Shown: positions 37,071 to 50,224 of the stretch, piece after piece | Numbering within the stretch: position 1 is the first letter of the stretch | How the letters are laid out: every line of letters starts with the position of its first letter | Assembly (NCBI GenBank): GCA_006937955.1 | Contig: SSNP01000007.1 | Coordinates: 1,277,676-1,341,675, forward strand | From: Pachypanchax playfairii | Taxonomy: Eukaryota; Chordata; Actinopteri; Cyprinodontiformes; Aplocheilidae | Direction: 5' to 3' | Length of the DNA stretch: 64,000 bases | The notes under the pieces: generated by a model | Database searches by the model: none | What the model was told of the DNA's origin: nothing | The model's input: the letters and a program-made list of their open reading frames with translations, nothing else | Translations under genes and position numbers: made by a program

Positions 37071-40000
37071 ATGTCACCTGAGTTGGAAGAGAACAGTCAA
37101 GGTGAGTCTAACGTGTAGAAGCTCCACTTTTTTATATTCATATTGTTTTTGATTTATTTACAATATGATGGGTGGCAACTGAGAGCCCCTCTGTCTGGTG
37201 TTTAACATTATTCATCAGGGATAAGACAGCCACAGCTGTTCAGTCCTTATTACATCATGCATACAGTCAGAGGTGAAATAATAAAAGCTGTGACTCTGAC
37301 CATGCCTGCAGTCATTTCACTGCTGAACAGTGGCTAATCCTGAATACAGAAAGGATTTATTTCCCAGATTTGAGCTTGACAAGCGTTAACCTGCTTTGTT
37401 GAGGTGATTTTCATACAGAAGCAGGTTGTTTGTTTTTTTTGTACCTTAACAATGGATGTGTCATTGATTCTTAACCTGGTTACGGATCTTTATTTTATTT
37501 TTGGACACATTAACTCATTTACTGTACACGCTACAGCAATCCCCCCTACAAATGATCTGAAACCACAGGCATCTTCTCATGAAGTTGCTCCACAGATGCT
37601 TACATCACTCATCCAACGTTTTCCCTCCTCATCTGTTCACACACACACACACACACCCTCAAACTGCCCCGATCTGGATTCAGCTGCCTCGCTTTGCAGC
37701 TATCTGTCTGACACTGATATCTTAGAATTCAAATGATGAAGCGGCACATCGTGGCTTTCATTCGTCTGTGTGAACAGATTTGTTTTGTGTTCAGTATGAA
37801 ACGGTGGAAAGAAAATACTTTGTGTGTGTGTGTGTACATTGAAGTGGCTCTGCAGCCCACCAGTCACTCTGTCTGAGAGACAGAAACAGAAAGAATGAAC
37901 ATCGGGGGAGGGCTCAGTGATGCCTCACAACACAATGTAGGTAGTTCTAATAGATACGAAAAGCCCTGTGAGATGTGCTTCTGTTCTTATACTCAGATTA
38001 AACATGCTGGTTTTGATACTGACTAGTTTTTGTTGTGTTTCTTTATTTTGGTTCAGTCTTACATCGACCTGGTTCGGTTTATTTGCTGTAAAAACTGTTC
38101 ATTTTGTTTCAGTTTGACTCACTGGATCCCGTTTTCTTTCTCACCTGACCCCCTCTTTCTGCATTCAGGTGAAATCAGCGTCTCCCAGTTGGAGGCGGGG
38201 ACCCTGTCCGAGGAGGAGGGCGGGGGGGCAGGGCGTCCCCTGGTGCCCGTGCCTGGTGCGGGCCCAGGGTGCAGCGATGGCGGAGGGGATGTTCTATCGT
38301 CGAGTCAGGACAGGGCCTTGGCCGTCACCGGAAACGGGGCCGTGGCGGGACCGGAGGTAGAGAGAGAAACCTGGACCAGACAGATGGACTTCATCATGTC
38401 CTGCGTGGGCTTTGCTGTCGGCTTGGGCAACGTGTGGCGGTTCCCTTACCTCTGCTACAAGAACGGAGGAGGTGAGCTTCATGATCGCTGGTCCTCTCTG
38501 TGTTCTGGCAGAGACATAAAGACACGACGAGGTTCTCTTTAAACTACAGATGAATCTAAGAGGAATTTTTAAATGTACTTGGAGCAAAACGGTGTCCAAT
38601 CCTTGTCCTTGAGGGTCACTATCCTGCATCCTGTTTTAGACGTTCCTCTGCTTCAGCTCACCGTATATGAATGAATGGGTGATTAACAGACTCCTGCAGG
38701 ACTCGAGGACATGCTGATCAGGTGATTCAACCACTGAAACCAGGAGCAGGAGAGCAAGTTAAACACACTGGATAGTGGCCCACAAGAACCAAGACTGGAC
38801 ACCCCTGGACCAGTATATCACACATCAGACACAAGCATGATTTAAATTATTAGTGCACATATGTAGTTTTAGTTTTGCAGCATTTTACTGCCACTGTTTC
38901 ATCCTGTACACAATGAAAAAGATTTATTGAAAGATCTGTCAAATAGCTCATCTGCATTTATTTAAAAAACAAATGATCTCGTCTGTAAAATGAGCCAAAA
39001 TTCAAAACATTTTCTCTTAAATGAACAAAACATTTCAGTTAAATCCTGAAAATCCTGTTAAGCTAGCTGAAAAAATTCAAATCTTCCTTTTAGTTATCAT
39101 CAGCAACTCCAAGTTCAGTTTCAAAAGTTCCCAAAGATACTTTTATTTTGAAAACGAGCAGTCGAAATAATTGTATTTAAAGAAACATAATCCAACATTT
39201 CTAATTTGATAAACAGTCTGTGACACGCACACGGAAAACGCAGCCCTCACAGAGGACCTGCTTACTTCGCACTCGCCACCACCTGCGTTTTCTTAACAAG
39301 GATCTTCACATCAGTCCAATTAAAGGCGTAACTGACGCACTTTGTCATCAAGACGACTTCTTTCCATTACGGTCCCACATCGTCTCTCTAAATCTCTGCA
39401 TTAACAGCAGTGTTATCTGTAAACAGAATGAGTTAAATATGTCCATGTTGGCTCAGGATGGTGCAGCCTCGTGTGGCGTGTTATTTGGAGTTATTCCGAG
39501 TGCTTTGGATTCTCACCGTGCAAATGACTTCTCTTCTTCACGGGCAGATCTCAACTGTGTGATCCATGTGGGTGAGGAGGGATGCAGATAGAGCTCAGGC
39601 CCTGAACTCTTACCTAATCTTTTATATAAATAAGGCTGGTTACTCGTTGGCCTTTACTAAACGAAAACAACTATTGACCTCTTCAGCAGCCCTGAAGTAC
39701 AATAAAACATCTGCGATACCTAGAGATTAGAAGATTTAAAGGAACTTTGATGCCTTTCTGACTGTGCTCACTGTTTCTTTATGTAACTGAAACTGTGTAC
39801 ATTTAGAAGGGCGACGCTGTGAGACGTAATACTGTAAAGGGAGGCGATGGAGGGCCTGCGTGGCTGTGAACACGTAGCTCCAAAGCTGTGCCCCGACACG
39901 TGACGCTCTTTATTTATTATAGTCTTACCAGGCAGGCTTGGTGCAACTTGCCCTGCAGTGTTCCTTCTCTTCTCACTGACACGCTGGATTTTTGAGCTTC

Positions 40001-43000
40001 AGTGAAAGATTGAAAGTCAGCGTGTGGAACAGTCACCTGTCCTGACTACGACTTTTGACCTTGATAGCCCTTATCGCTGCCCAACCCACTGTTCTGTTTT
40101 TTTATGAGGCGTTTCGTTGAAATCAAACTGAATGTGTCATTGTGTGTGTGATATTTAGTCCGTCCCCCTCTTGTGTGTGTGTGTGTGTGTGTCTTGTGAC
40201 TTGTGGCTCTGATACCCACCTACTGGTATCATATAACAATAGGCTGCCTCACATGGTCCACCCCCCCTGTGCGCTTGAGGCACACTTAGGTGTTCTGTCC
40301 CACCCTGCTTCTGTCCTGATAAGGAGGTATAAGGACGTACAGCAACTGTCCCGTGACAGCGCCCGCCCCTTCCTCCTCTCAGCGTCAGCGCTGCCTCGTC
40401 TGCTACAGTACGGCCTTGACCAACCCAAAGTAGACGCTGTAATTCATTAAAGGTAGTAGATAAGAACTGTAGCTTTAGGTTGCATCTGCTTCTTACAGAA
40501 GACAATGAGCTGTATGACTGCCTGTCATGTCTCATCCACCTAAATGAAAGAGGATTTACCTCAGACTTCTTTCATAATTTGACCAATAACAGCAGATATG
40601 TCAGCACCATCCTGTCCCTCTCTTCATGTCGATCCCGCTCTCCCGACTCTTTCTCCCTTTGATGCACAAATGTTTCCTTATATGGCCAAAAGCACTCTGC
40701 TCTCAGAGAACAACGTAAAGAGCTGAGTGACACACAAACTGTCAAGCGTTTACAGTGGATCTAGAGTCCATCAGATCAACGTCCCAGTGTGTGTTTTTAT
40801 TGCTAATAATCTAACTCAGTGGTGTCCCAGTTCTCTACCTGCCTCTCCTGTAATCTGTCCATCTTTCCCTCCTTTCTTCTTGGCCTCTTTCTGCTCTGCG
40901 TCATAGCTGGTCATGTGACTCCCTCCCATCTGCGCACTGTTTTGGCATCATTCGGCTGTGTTATGAGCAAACCCAAGCGGTTTACATTCTGTTTAGTGAG
41001 CTGATTTGCTCCAAATACTTCTTTTTTTTTTTTCCACTAATCAGCTGAAACTTGTGTCTCAAACTGAGAATCTAAAAAGGAAAGTAGAAGCACACGAACC
41101 CATTAGCTCATCCGTTTCACTCCCAGCCCAGCTGGATGTCTTCTTGGATCTTTTGTCTTCTAGTTGTCTCCGATCAATATGCCTTTGTCTGGTTCTTCAA
41201 CTTAAGGCAGATGCTGCACTTACAAAATATGTTGGAAGACTAGTGAAATAAGAGACGGTGTGTTTATCTCCCACGTCGGTTTTCAGAGCTTCTCTCATCT
41301 GTGGAATAGTCTCACCTTCCAGAGTTGAACATTATTTTACTGCCACATGATGCCCATAACAATCTGAAAGTGCTTCTTTGGGATCTTATATTAGTAAAAT
41401 ACTTTTATTTTAATCGTCTTTTTTTAAATATAGAATCTGTAATTATTTGAAAATATCTGACGGCTTTGACTTTTCAGGGATAAATTATTATAAGTCTTAT
41501 CAGTGTTACAGATTCAGTCTCTTTCTTTGTGTGTTGGATTTAGTTCAGTTAGTATGAATTTATAAATAAAAGTACTCAAACATTAACGTTGCCATGAGGG
41601 AAGCTACGGTGTGGCAGCAGCAAACAGACTGGTTCAATTCTGATGTTGAATTTAATTTAAATGAACCTACAGACTCAGGTGATGATCATAGACATCAATT
41701 AATATGAAAGAAAGAAGTGAAACAGGAATAAAAAATATAGAACAAATATAGAACAACTGAAAATAAAAGCACATGGTAGCCTGGAACCCCAAAAAATACA
41801 TGAAAAAAAAATGTTCCAGCTGTTAAAAATGTGTGATTAGAGTTGGCAAGTCTGTTTTTTTTGTTTTTATTTCTTTATGTTTTCAGAAGCCTATTAAATG
41901 GCACACATTTTGACTTGAAAGAATGTGGTGTGCACATGCTGTTAATGAGGGCTGCATTCCATTTCTGTGTGCTGGTAGTTCCATATGAAGGACATAAAGT
42001 GTAGCTTGCTCTAAATGGAATACAGCCCTCATCAACTCAATTGTGCTTTTTATACTGTTTCAGTTCCAAATAGGTGCAAGGAAATAGGTCTGTGCAGCCA
42101 ATCAGGTGTGATTAAACTGAAGGACGACATCTTTAGGGTATAAAAAAGGAGTACAGTGTTACAGTCCATCAGACCGCTAAAGAGCCAGAATTCACATTAC
42201 AAGTCAGAACTCATTTACAACATGAAGCATCATGATATTTACAGTCATTATTTACATAAGTAGCACTTTTTCTCAGTGTTAGAGAGCAGCTGTGTTTCTT
42301 CTGTTACCATGTGATGAATGTGTGTTTCCAGGAGTTTTCCTGATCCCTTATTTGCTGATCGTGTTCATCGGGGGCATCCCTGTCTTCTTCCTGGAGATCG
42401 CTCTGGGCCAGTTCATGAAACAAGGCGGGGTCTCTGCCTGGAACATCGCCCCACTCTTCAAAGGTACCTTCCTGTGGTGTGTGTTAAATGTCAGTACTTT
42501 GAAGAAGATGTTGAAATCTGATCACGGCCTTTGATTTGAATCTCTCTGTCAGGTCTGGGCCTGGCCTCGATGGTGATCGTGTTTTTCTGTAACACTTATT
42601 ACATCATGATCCTGGTGTGGGGCCTCTACTTTCTCTTCCACTCTTTCACTAACCCGCTGCCTTGGGCCACCTGTGGGCACCCCTGGAACACCCCCAACTG
42701 CACGCAGGACTTCAGACGCACCTGCCACAACCACAGCGCAGCCCAGCCTGCTCTGCCGTCCTCATCTCCAGCCAACTTTGTCTCCACCGTGACCTCTCTG
42801 AATCTGTCCTCACCTCAACTCCTCCTCCTCAACGGCAGCTGCGTGGAAGCTGAGGGCCTGCGCTCCCCGGTCATCGAGTTCTGGGAGTACGTTGCTCAAA
42901 TGTCCGACTTTGACATGTTTATCATTCTCCCAGTCACACAAATCTTTTACTCTGAATATTCTGAATACACAAATGTTTTTATATTCACATTAATCTTGCA

Positions 43001-46000
43001 TTTGCAAGTCAGATAAAAGCCTGATTTGACTTGCAAAACATAGTTTAACATATTTCCTTGCAGTCATTGAACTGATCTTGGGTGTCGATTGAAACATTTA
43101 GCTTCTTTCTAATTGGAGGACATCTGTATTCCTCATCATAGGCGTAAAGTACTTCGTCTGTCTGGAGGCCTACATGAACCTGGTGTCATAAGCTATGAGA
43201 TGGTGCTCTGTCTCATCGCCACATGGGTCATCGTTTACTTCTGCATGTGGAAAGGAGTTAAATCTACTGGCAAGGTGAAGTTTGGTAAATCGAAAACAGC
43301 TTATCGTTATATATGTTCAGTAACTGTGCAGAAGTCAATCAGTTCACACACACACACATGTGCCTGCACGACTTGGTGCAAAAGCTGAAATATTTGCAGC
43401 ATCGTTGGCTCAAATTAAGCTTCAGTACAGACTGAGGATCAGCGTCTAGACGAAGCGAAAGAAAAACTTTAAGCTCACGAGTTTTCTTTGAATACTGGCC
43501 TATTTCTTCAGTTTGAAAAGAAACTCGTCACCTTCTTGATATTGTTTTATATTGAGCTGAAAGAATAGGAAAGCACTCCTAATTTTTCACTGTTTGCTTT
43601 GAAACATGACTATAACAAACAAAGCTTGGTTCTGTTGCACGCAGAGGAAACTGTGTTTGCATACTTGTGTCTAACCAGCAGCCAAAGCTCTCAGCTGTAA
43701 GCCGATTATTAACTTTTCACCGTGTGGACGTTTGGAAGCTGGAGAGAACTTTTTCTTCTCATGTTCAGAATAAGTAAAAACAAGAATGTGCTTTGCTCGT
43801 ATATTTTCTGGATAAACTGGGCGCTCTTTGTAAAAAAAAGCTACTGTCTGAAACAGCTAGCCTAAACCTGCTAATGCAGGAGGTCTGGCTTTCCATTTAC
43901 AGGATACTTTCTCTTCAAAGTAGCATGACAAGCCTCATTACACATCTACTACAGGAAGGGCCTAATGGCCTTCTACTTGTGTCTTGAGTATTTGCAAAGC
44001 AAGTAATTACTGGATCACGGTGATATGAACCGTCCTCTAATCGTGCGTAGATACGGCGGCACCGAAACTTGTCCTGGTAGCCTAAAAAAAACAAAAACTG
44101 TCACTCTGTATCTTGAAATGTATTTGCATCTCCTGATTTTTGTCCTCTCCCTCCAGGTTGTGTACTTCACAGCTCTGTTTCCCTACCTGGTTCTGGTGGT
44201 TCTACTGGCCCATGGAGTCACTCTACCTGGAGCTTTGGATGGAATTGTTTACTACCTAAAACCCGACTGGTCCAAACTCGGAGAAGCCCAGGTCTGTCTG
44301 TTGCATGAGCATTCCTTTACGTGCCAGTGCAGATTTTCTGGAGGGGTGGAGTCATGAACAATCATAACAAATCTGTCTGAGAAACAGATCCATACTTACA
44401 CATTTTCTTTTTTTTATTCGTAGGTGTGGATTGATGCTGGCACTCAGATTTTCTTCTCCTATGCCATTGGACTTGGCGCCCTGACTGCGCTGGGCAGCTA
44501 CAACCGCTTTCATAACAACTGCTACCAGTGAGTGAAAACCAGACGCCAGCGTTGGTGCCAGGACGGGAACTTCAACATAAAGTCACTGCCTTCATGCTCA
44601 TACAGATATTTATGTGTTAGCCAGTTATCACATGAGCTAATACATCAGTCTCAGTTAGGTTTTCTTAAAGAGGCCGTTTCATACAAATTTCAGGACTTTG
44701 TGGTTATTTCTTAAGTATTAACCAGTAATATGAAACATTTTATATCTAAAAAAACATCAGGAAACACTGATTACCAGACCTTTCAATCTGTCTGCATTAA
44801 AATTTGTGTGGTTCCAGCAGCAGCTCGTTCATAGTGGTTATTCAAATTTGCTGGACTCTGATTGGCTAACAAACTAGCCTATGAGAGCAAGGTATACTGC
44901 TTCCTGCCCCGCTGCGCATAGCAACGTCAGATGTCGTGTCTTCCTGTTTGCTACGTTATACTACAGCTTTTAGCCAGCAGCATGCTAGGTGTGGTTTCAA
45001 CTGTGGGAGCTGATGAATACTAACGAACAAAGGAGTTGTGATGAAACAGATACAGGCCGTTCGGACTCGGGAGAACTCGGGTGTTATCACCACCTGCGTG
45101 TTTGAGAGATTAAAACTGAAAGAGAAGTTGTTGATCTGTTTTCACACCCACTATGAAGGTAAGAACACCTGTGGAGCTAAAATATTCAACAGAAACCTCA
45201 GAAAAAACATTTTTAATGGAAGGTTCTCTTTAAGGTCTCTGGATTCCATCAGAAACATTATTCTTAGTATGATCTATATAAAACTGTGCACAGGAAGTAC
45301 GATTGAAGGTCTGAAGACTTCCTGGCATTCCGCTCCCATTTAAAAGTATTTTCCATCTCAGATCAATATCAGAGTGAATGGATCTGCAGGAAGTTCCACG
45401 TTAGGCTCTGATTCTGGATCAGCTTTGTGTTGCTTCCAAACAGTTGTGACAGTAAGCATTTTAACAGGTTGTTTTTTGTTTTTTTTAGAAACAAAATGAT
45501 ACGGTAAATATCACTTTACCCTTTTATAGGAGGCCAGCGTGCACATTTGTTTTTGTCTCTTCTGCTGTGGAACACGTTCAGCCAGAAACAGCTGATGCTG
45601 AGGCCCTTATGAGGAAGTTCCTTTTCTCCACAGCAGAAACAAGGAGTTTGTTTTGGTGAATCTCAGCACTTGCATACATATTTGGAATGCTTATAAAACG
45701 AAGGATGTGAATATCCTGCTTCAAACATATTCTAGTCTTTTGACCTAAATTGGAAATCACACGATGAGTTTCCATTTGGACGTGATTTAAACTCTGTTTC
45801 ACACACTTGTGCAGCAATAGGACAGAGAAAGCAGGGCGTGGCGTGGTACTAACCAAAGTCTTTCTACTTTGCAGTAAATATGAAAATCAGTTATTATTTG
45901 CTTCATATTGAATTTGAATCTGTCCGTTTGTTAGAGTTTTTAATTCAGAGTAAACTAACAGTGTCACATGACTGCTGCTGATGATGATGTCAGAACAATT

Positions 46001-49000
46001 ATTAAGCATGTAAAGTTTTTGCAAATTATTTCTAAGGCACTAATAAATCATTTGTGGGGGTAGTTTTGTTATGAAGAATTACCGTCTCTCATTTGAATCT
46101 TTATTATGGCTTTGTGGTTTTTGAGTTTATTTGTATACAGGAAATGTAACAAGTTCATGTGGGGAAAAGCAAAATAAAACAAAACAGAAAAGCTGCATTC
46201 AAGTAAGAAAAGGGATTCCCCGAGGCTGATGGAGTTTTATAGAAGGGGCTTTTTTTTCTGAAAGTTGCCAAGTAATCGTGTTGAAATAACAAATACAACT
46301 GTTGTTTATGCATTCTTTCTCTCAGACCAGACTTTTTAGTCAAACAGAAGGTCATAACAGAGAGATGTGGCGGTTTCTGCACTTCAGCGCTTCAGGGTTA
46401 ACGATATGGCTCGGCTTCAGCGTGTCTTCTGTCGTGCTGCGACTCGGCGCTCTGTTGCACTCGCTCGTTTTGGCGAAGACTCTGCGGATTCAGCTATAAT
46501 AAATGATAATAGCGGTACAAAAACAGCCAAACAAGTCAAATTGATTTCGTTCACGTAGTATTTTATGATTGATTGAAAAAAAAAATCCACAATCTGTTCA
46601 GGGAACAGCAGCTTCCATTTTTAGTGTCTTGACTCAGACTCAAATAAAAACCATTAAAAGACAATAAAAACAACAACCTAAAGGCCTCCTTGACCGGTTG
46701 GAGGATTCATACTCTCCCTCTCTACCTGCCAACAACAAAGGCAGCTGCAGCTTTCAGAGCAATTACTATTGATCCCCAATTTCCCATCCTGGCCCATCTG
46801 CTCTGGGTCTGTTTGTCTTGAGTATCTTACATAACCCTCTGTTACATCATAATATCATGTTCTTTTCCCTACAGTGTATTTTTCCTTGTTTTGAACTTCT
46901 TGTTTTGTTTGTCTCTTTTCTGTATGAATCTGTAGGGATGCATTTGTACTGGCCCTTATTAACAGTGGAACCAGTTTTTTTGCTGGTTTTGTGGTGTTCT
47001 CTGTTCTGGGTTTCATGGCAGCAGAACAGGGAGTGGACATCAGCAAGGTAGCTGAAAGCGGTGAGCATGCAGCCGATCACGCGATTCATCTGAAATCGAA
47101 TCAAATGAGTTGCTGTAAGTGCTGAAAGTGAGATCCATGTGCTCCTGATCTCATTCTGACTGTGTTTCCTCATGTGCAGGTCCAGGCCTGGCTTTTATAG
47201 CTTACCCCAAGGCTGTGACGCTGATGCCTCTGGCACCGCTCTGGGCGGCGCTGTTCTTCTTCATGTTGCTCATTCTGGGCCTGGACAGTCAGGTAACGCT
47301 GAGATCACCCTTCAGCGTGGGGGGAAAACAACAACAACAACATATCCAGTGTGCCAACATACCTCTTAATTCTGTCGTCGTATTGGATTGGAGTATTTTT
47401 GTAGAACGTATAACCAATTTGAGTTTTTTTATTTTCTGACTCACTTCTTTTTACGGAAGTGTGATTAAAAAAAAAAGGAAAAAACAAGCCTAAATATATT
47501 TGGTTCAGTTTTATCTTGGAGTTTCTTAGCACCCCGCTTGCTGCGTATCTGAGCTGAAGCCTACAGCCATTGTTTAACAACCCAGAGATTTGTCAATGAC
47601 CTTCTGTCTGATTCACACAGAGCGTGTCTGTCTACTCCAATCCATTCATTTACTCGCACTTTCCATTCTCTCCCTCTTTTCTCCTCCCTCTTTCCTTTCC
47701 CAGCTTCTCCCGTGTTGCGTAAGATTATACTATCATTCATTTGACATCATAGAAAATCAGCTGACTGTAAAATCGGTTTTAAAAATGTTACATTTTGTCC
47801 TAAAACAAATATTTATATATAGTTTCACAGGGTGTTTGAGAATATAAGGGAATGTTTTCTTTAAATGGACAGGAGTTGGTAGTATAACAGGTGATTGATT
47901 GACAGGGAGGGTTACTGAGTAATCGACAGGTAAACGCTGTAATCAGATGGAAACAAAGAACTCTAAATGTGTGCTTTACTTCCTGTTTCCACGTGAAACA
48001 CTCATTCATGTTCAGGAGTTATTGTTATTTCCCAGGAACCTAAATGTCTGTAACTGCATGTTTACACAATCTGATCCACTTTGGAGCGTTTAGTTTTTAT
48101 TTATTTTGGCTGTGTTTCCTCTCTGTTCAGTTTGTAGGAGTGGAAGGATTAATAACAGGAATTATGGACATGTTACCACCTAAATCTGCCCTGGGTTCCC
48201 TGCGTCGGGAGGTGGTTGCTGCCATCTGCTGCATCATCTGCTTCTTCATTGACATGTCCATGGTCACCGAGGTACAGTGAGGATTTTAGAAGTTACCTGA
48301 TTGTTCTGTTTAAGAGATGATAAACAGCAGTTATTTGGGGTTTCTGTAAATATTAAGAACAAATATTTGGGTTAGATTTCTGTTATTTGAGCTGTAAAGT
48401 AAATGGACTTGGAATCTTGAACTGAAGAGACTTGTTTCACTCTTTCTCTCAGGGAGGGATGTATGTGTTCCAGCTGTTCGACTACTACTCCGCCAGTGGC
48501 ATCACGCTGCTATGGCAGGCCTTCTGGGAGTGTGTTGTGATTGCATGGGTTTATGGTGAGTTAATAACCTCACGGTTACAGCACAGTCAATATGAACTTC
48601 GACGGCTGTGTGCATTGATTCACCACTTCCTCGTGTCCCGCCCCTCAGGCGCGGACCGTTTCATGGACGATGTGGCTCGTATGATTGGCTATCAGCCCCT
48701 ACCCTACATGAAGTGGTGCTGGTCCTACGTCACACCTTTTGTCTGTGTGGTACGTGCAGGTTTTCATGCTTCTCAGTAGGATTTACCTGCAATAATGAAA
48801 GTGAAAGAGGTTTCTGTGTGTTTAGGGAGTGTTTCTGTTCCACGTGGTGAACTACAAGCCTCTAACCTACAACACAGTGTATACCTACCCAGTGTGGGGT
48901 GAGGTAGTCGGTTGGGCCCTGGCTCTCTCCTCTATGCTCTGCATTCCTGTTACTGTTCTGTACAAACTACTGCGCTGCAAAGGATCTCTCCGCGAGGTCA

Positions 49001-49240
49001 GTCTTGTTTTTTCTATTTAATAAATCAGTGCTGAATATTGAGTTTGGTTATTTCATCACCTGAGGACGTCCGAGCATTAGTTTGATGTGACCTGGTCTTT
49101 CATCCCTGCAGCGGTGGCAGCACCTCACCACCCCAGTTTGGGGCAGACATCACTTGGAGTACCTGGCGCCAGAGAGCGAGGCCAAACTTCTGCCCCCCAC
49201 AGGAACCAAGAGCACTCTCCTCTTCGAGAGCGTCATCTGA
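37071..49240 (+). CDS. slc6a8: Sodium- and chloride-dependent creatine transporter (SLC6A8), complete
   Basis: Fourteen exons: 37071-37101, 38169-38471, 42332-42463, 42553-42886, 43142-43274, 44157-44291, 44424-44527, 46936-47060, 47180-47292, 48131-48271, 48453-48555, 48649-48749, 48826-48996, 49112-49240. They join in phase to 684 codons (human CT1 has 635). SLC6A8 couples creatine uptake to Na+ and Cl- at the plasma membrane. Seen: [20 protein letters not shown] before TM1, [36 protein letters not shown] opening extracellular loop 2, [66 protein letters not shown] and a C-terminus ending [13 protein letters not shown] and [20 protein letters not shown] separate it from the taurine and GABA transporters. 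The first exon codes only [10 protein letters not shown] plus one base. The N-terminus (about 24 residues longer than human) and extracellular loop 2 (at least 20 longer, with four N-x-S/T sites) account for the extra length. Confidence 0.95.
38589..38807. mobile_element. hAT-type MITE, copy 2, in slc6a8 intron 2
   Basis: Left end GGTGTCCAATCCTTGTCCTT; right end reads in reverse CAGGGGTGTCCAGTCTTGGT. The inverted ends continue through GGGTCACTATCC and GGCCACTATCC (about 35 bp, imperfect). Same family as 5683-5876. No coding capacity and no clear target-site duplication. Confidence 0.75.
38808..41943. other. slc6a8 intron 2, unassigned part
   Basis: Non-coding between exons 2 and 3. It contains a short TG run (about 40172-40192) and several open frames of 60-123 codons (for example 39220-39591 and 40142-40450) without a recognisable domain. 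No exon is needed here to keep the transporter frame. Confidence 0.5.
41944..42033. mobile_element. Short MITE with 20-bp near-perfect inverted ends
   Basis: ATGAGGGCTGCATTCCATTT at 41945-41964 is mirrored by AAATGGAATACAGCCCTCAT at 42013-42032 (19 of 20 positions complementary), with a 48-bp interior. It shares its terminal word with the element near 9764-9855. It could fold into a hairpin in the slc6a8 pre-mRNA. Confidence 0.75.
44664..45234. mobile_element. Non-autonomous DNA element with CTTAAAGAG inverted ends, in slc6a8 intron 7
   Basis: Left end CTTAAAGAGGCCGTTTC and right end, reversed, CTTAAAGAGAACCTTCC (13 of 17 positions agree). The left end matches 9356-9400 and is similar to the repeat beginning near 63425. 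Internal frames such as 45038-45343 do not resemble a transposase I recognise. Confidence 0.55.
45235..46935. other. Distal slc6a8 intron 7
   Basis: AT-rich non-coding sequence with a GC-richer patch at about 46365-46500 that carries two overlapping 63-65 codon frames of no known similarity. It may be another decayed repeat. Nothing else was recognised. Confidence 0.45.
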
Positions 49241-49818
49241 TGACCCCACTTATGACATCAGCACACACAAAACCACACGCACCACACCAGCCTATAATGA
49301 ATCCTAAACATACATTAGCTGTAAACATCCCACAGTCTGAAAGCTACAAAAAGCCTTGGAAAAATGGACCAAAGATTACACTGGAACTGAAACACGCCAC
49401 CGTACCCGTACAGTCCGTCCGCTACTGCTCTGTTTTCTGGCTCTACCTCGCTGGTTCTCCGCTCTCTCTCTCTCTTTCCTTCCCCCTGCCTTCGTGCTGT
49501 CTCGTCCCATCTCGCTCTGTGGTGTGTTACGTGTCTCCCATTGCTGCAGTATCTTCCCTACCTGCTCCTTTTACTCAGTGTTTTTAAACAGCATCATCTC
49601 TCCCAAACCATCAGGGTGTTTGTTCTGAATGAGCAGAAACTTAAAAAAATAATAATAATAATAACAATAATTCTGGTTAAAACATCTTACACTAAAGACC
49701 TCATGTCTGCTGCTGATACTCAGTTGTCTTAGTGTGTAGCTGCATGTTCCCATGCATCTGTACATGTGTAGGCATCTGCATGTATCTATGTACCTGTAAG
49801 CAGTGTGTGCGTGCGTGA

Positions 49819-49836
49819 GTGTGTGTGTGTGTGTGT
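49819..49836. repeat. Short (GT)n microsatellite in the slc6a8 3' region
   Basis: Perfect GT run of nine copies, preceded by degenerate GTGCGTGCGTGA. Confidence 0.9.
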
Positions 49837-50176
49837 TGGACCATGACAGTGTTATCTTCACTTATATGTCTCACTGCCTTTGGCTGGTAATTTATGCCAA
49901 GTGTGTTCTCTGATCTAAGTGTTTAAAAATTACTTCCATTTGTAAAGAAGACAAAATAAAAAAGGTATAATCACAGCAAGACAATGCATCACCACTTCCA
50001 GCTGTGTATTCTAAACTAACTTAAGTATCTTGTGTATTGTAGATCTGTGATTAATTGTCATTATTTGGAGCGGTTAATGGGATTTTTTTCCACATTAAGA
50101 GAAGGAGACAAGCGTTCAGCTGAACTGTGTAACAAACAGGAGACTGGATTGTAAGAGATGGAAAAGAGAGAGAAGC

Positions 50177-50182
50177 AATAAA
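50177..50182 (+). terminator. Candidate poly(A) signal AATAAA of slc6a8
   Basis: AATAAA about 940 nt after the slc6a8 stop codon. A second AATAAA at 49955 is an equally plausible, shorter alternative, and another at 50449 lies further out. The signal lies within 40 bp of the oppositely oriented candidate for slc26a6. Confidence 0.5.
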
Positions 50183-50218
50183 TGATCAGATGAAGACATG
50201 ATATGAGTCGTTAGCGTC

Positions 50219-50224
50219 TTTATT
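50219..50224 (-). terminator. Candidate poly(A) signal AATAAA of the slc26a6-like gene
   Basis: TTTATT on the plus strand (AATAAA on the minus), about 890 nt beyond the slc26a6 stop. With the slc6a8 signals at 49955, 50177 and 50449 it suggests that the two convergent transcripts end in the same 0.5-kb interval and may overlap. Confidence 0.45.

Noticed and set aside
39220..40450. Frames of 123 and 102 codons in slc6a8 intron 2 as extra exons
   Set aside because: Exons 2 and 3 of slc6a8 join perfectly in phase and match the family without them.
37071..49240. Assignment as a taurine or GABA transporter (SLC6A6, SLC6A13)
   Set aside because: [23 protein letters not shown] and [17 protein letters not shown] follow the creatine transporter, not the taurine or GABA members.
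49087..49587. 166-codon plus-strand frame after slc6a8
   Set aside because: It overlaps the last slc6a8 exon out of frame and continues into the 3' UTR; the true frame stops at 49240.
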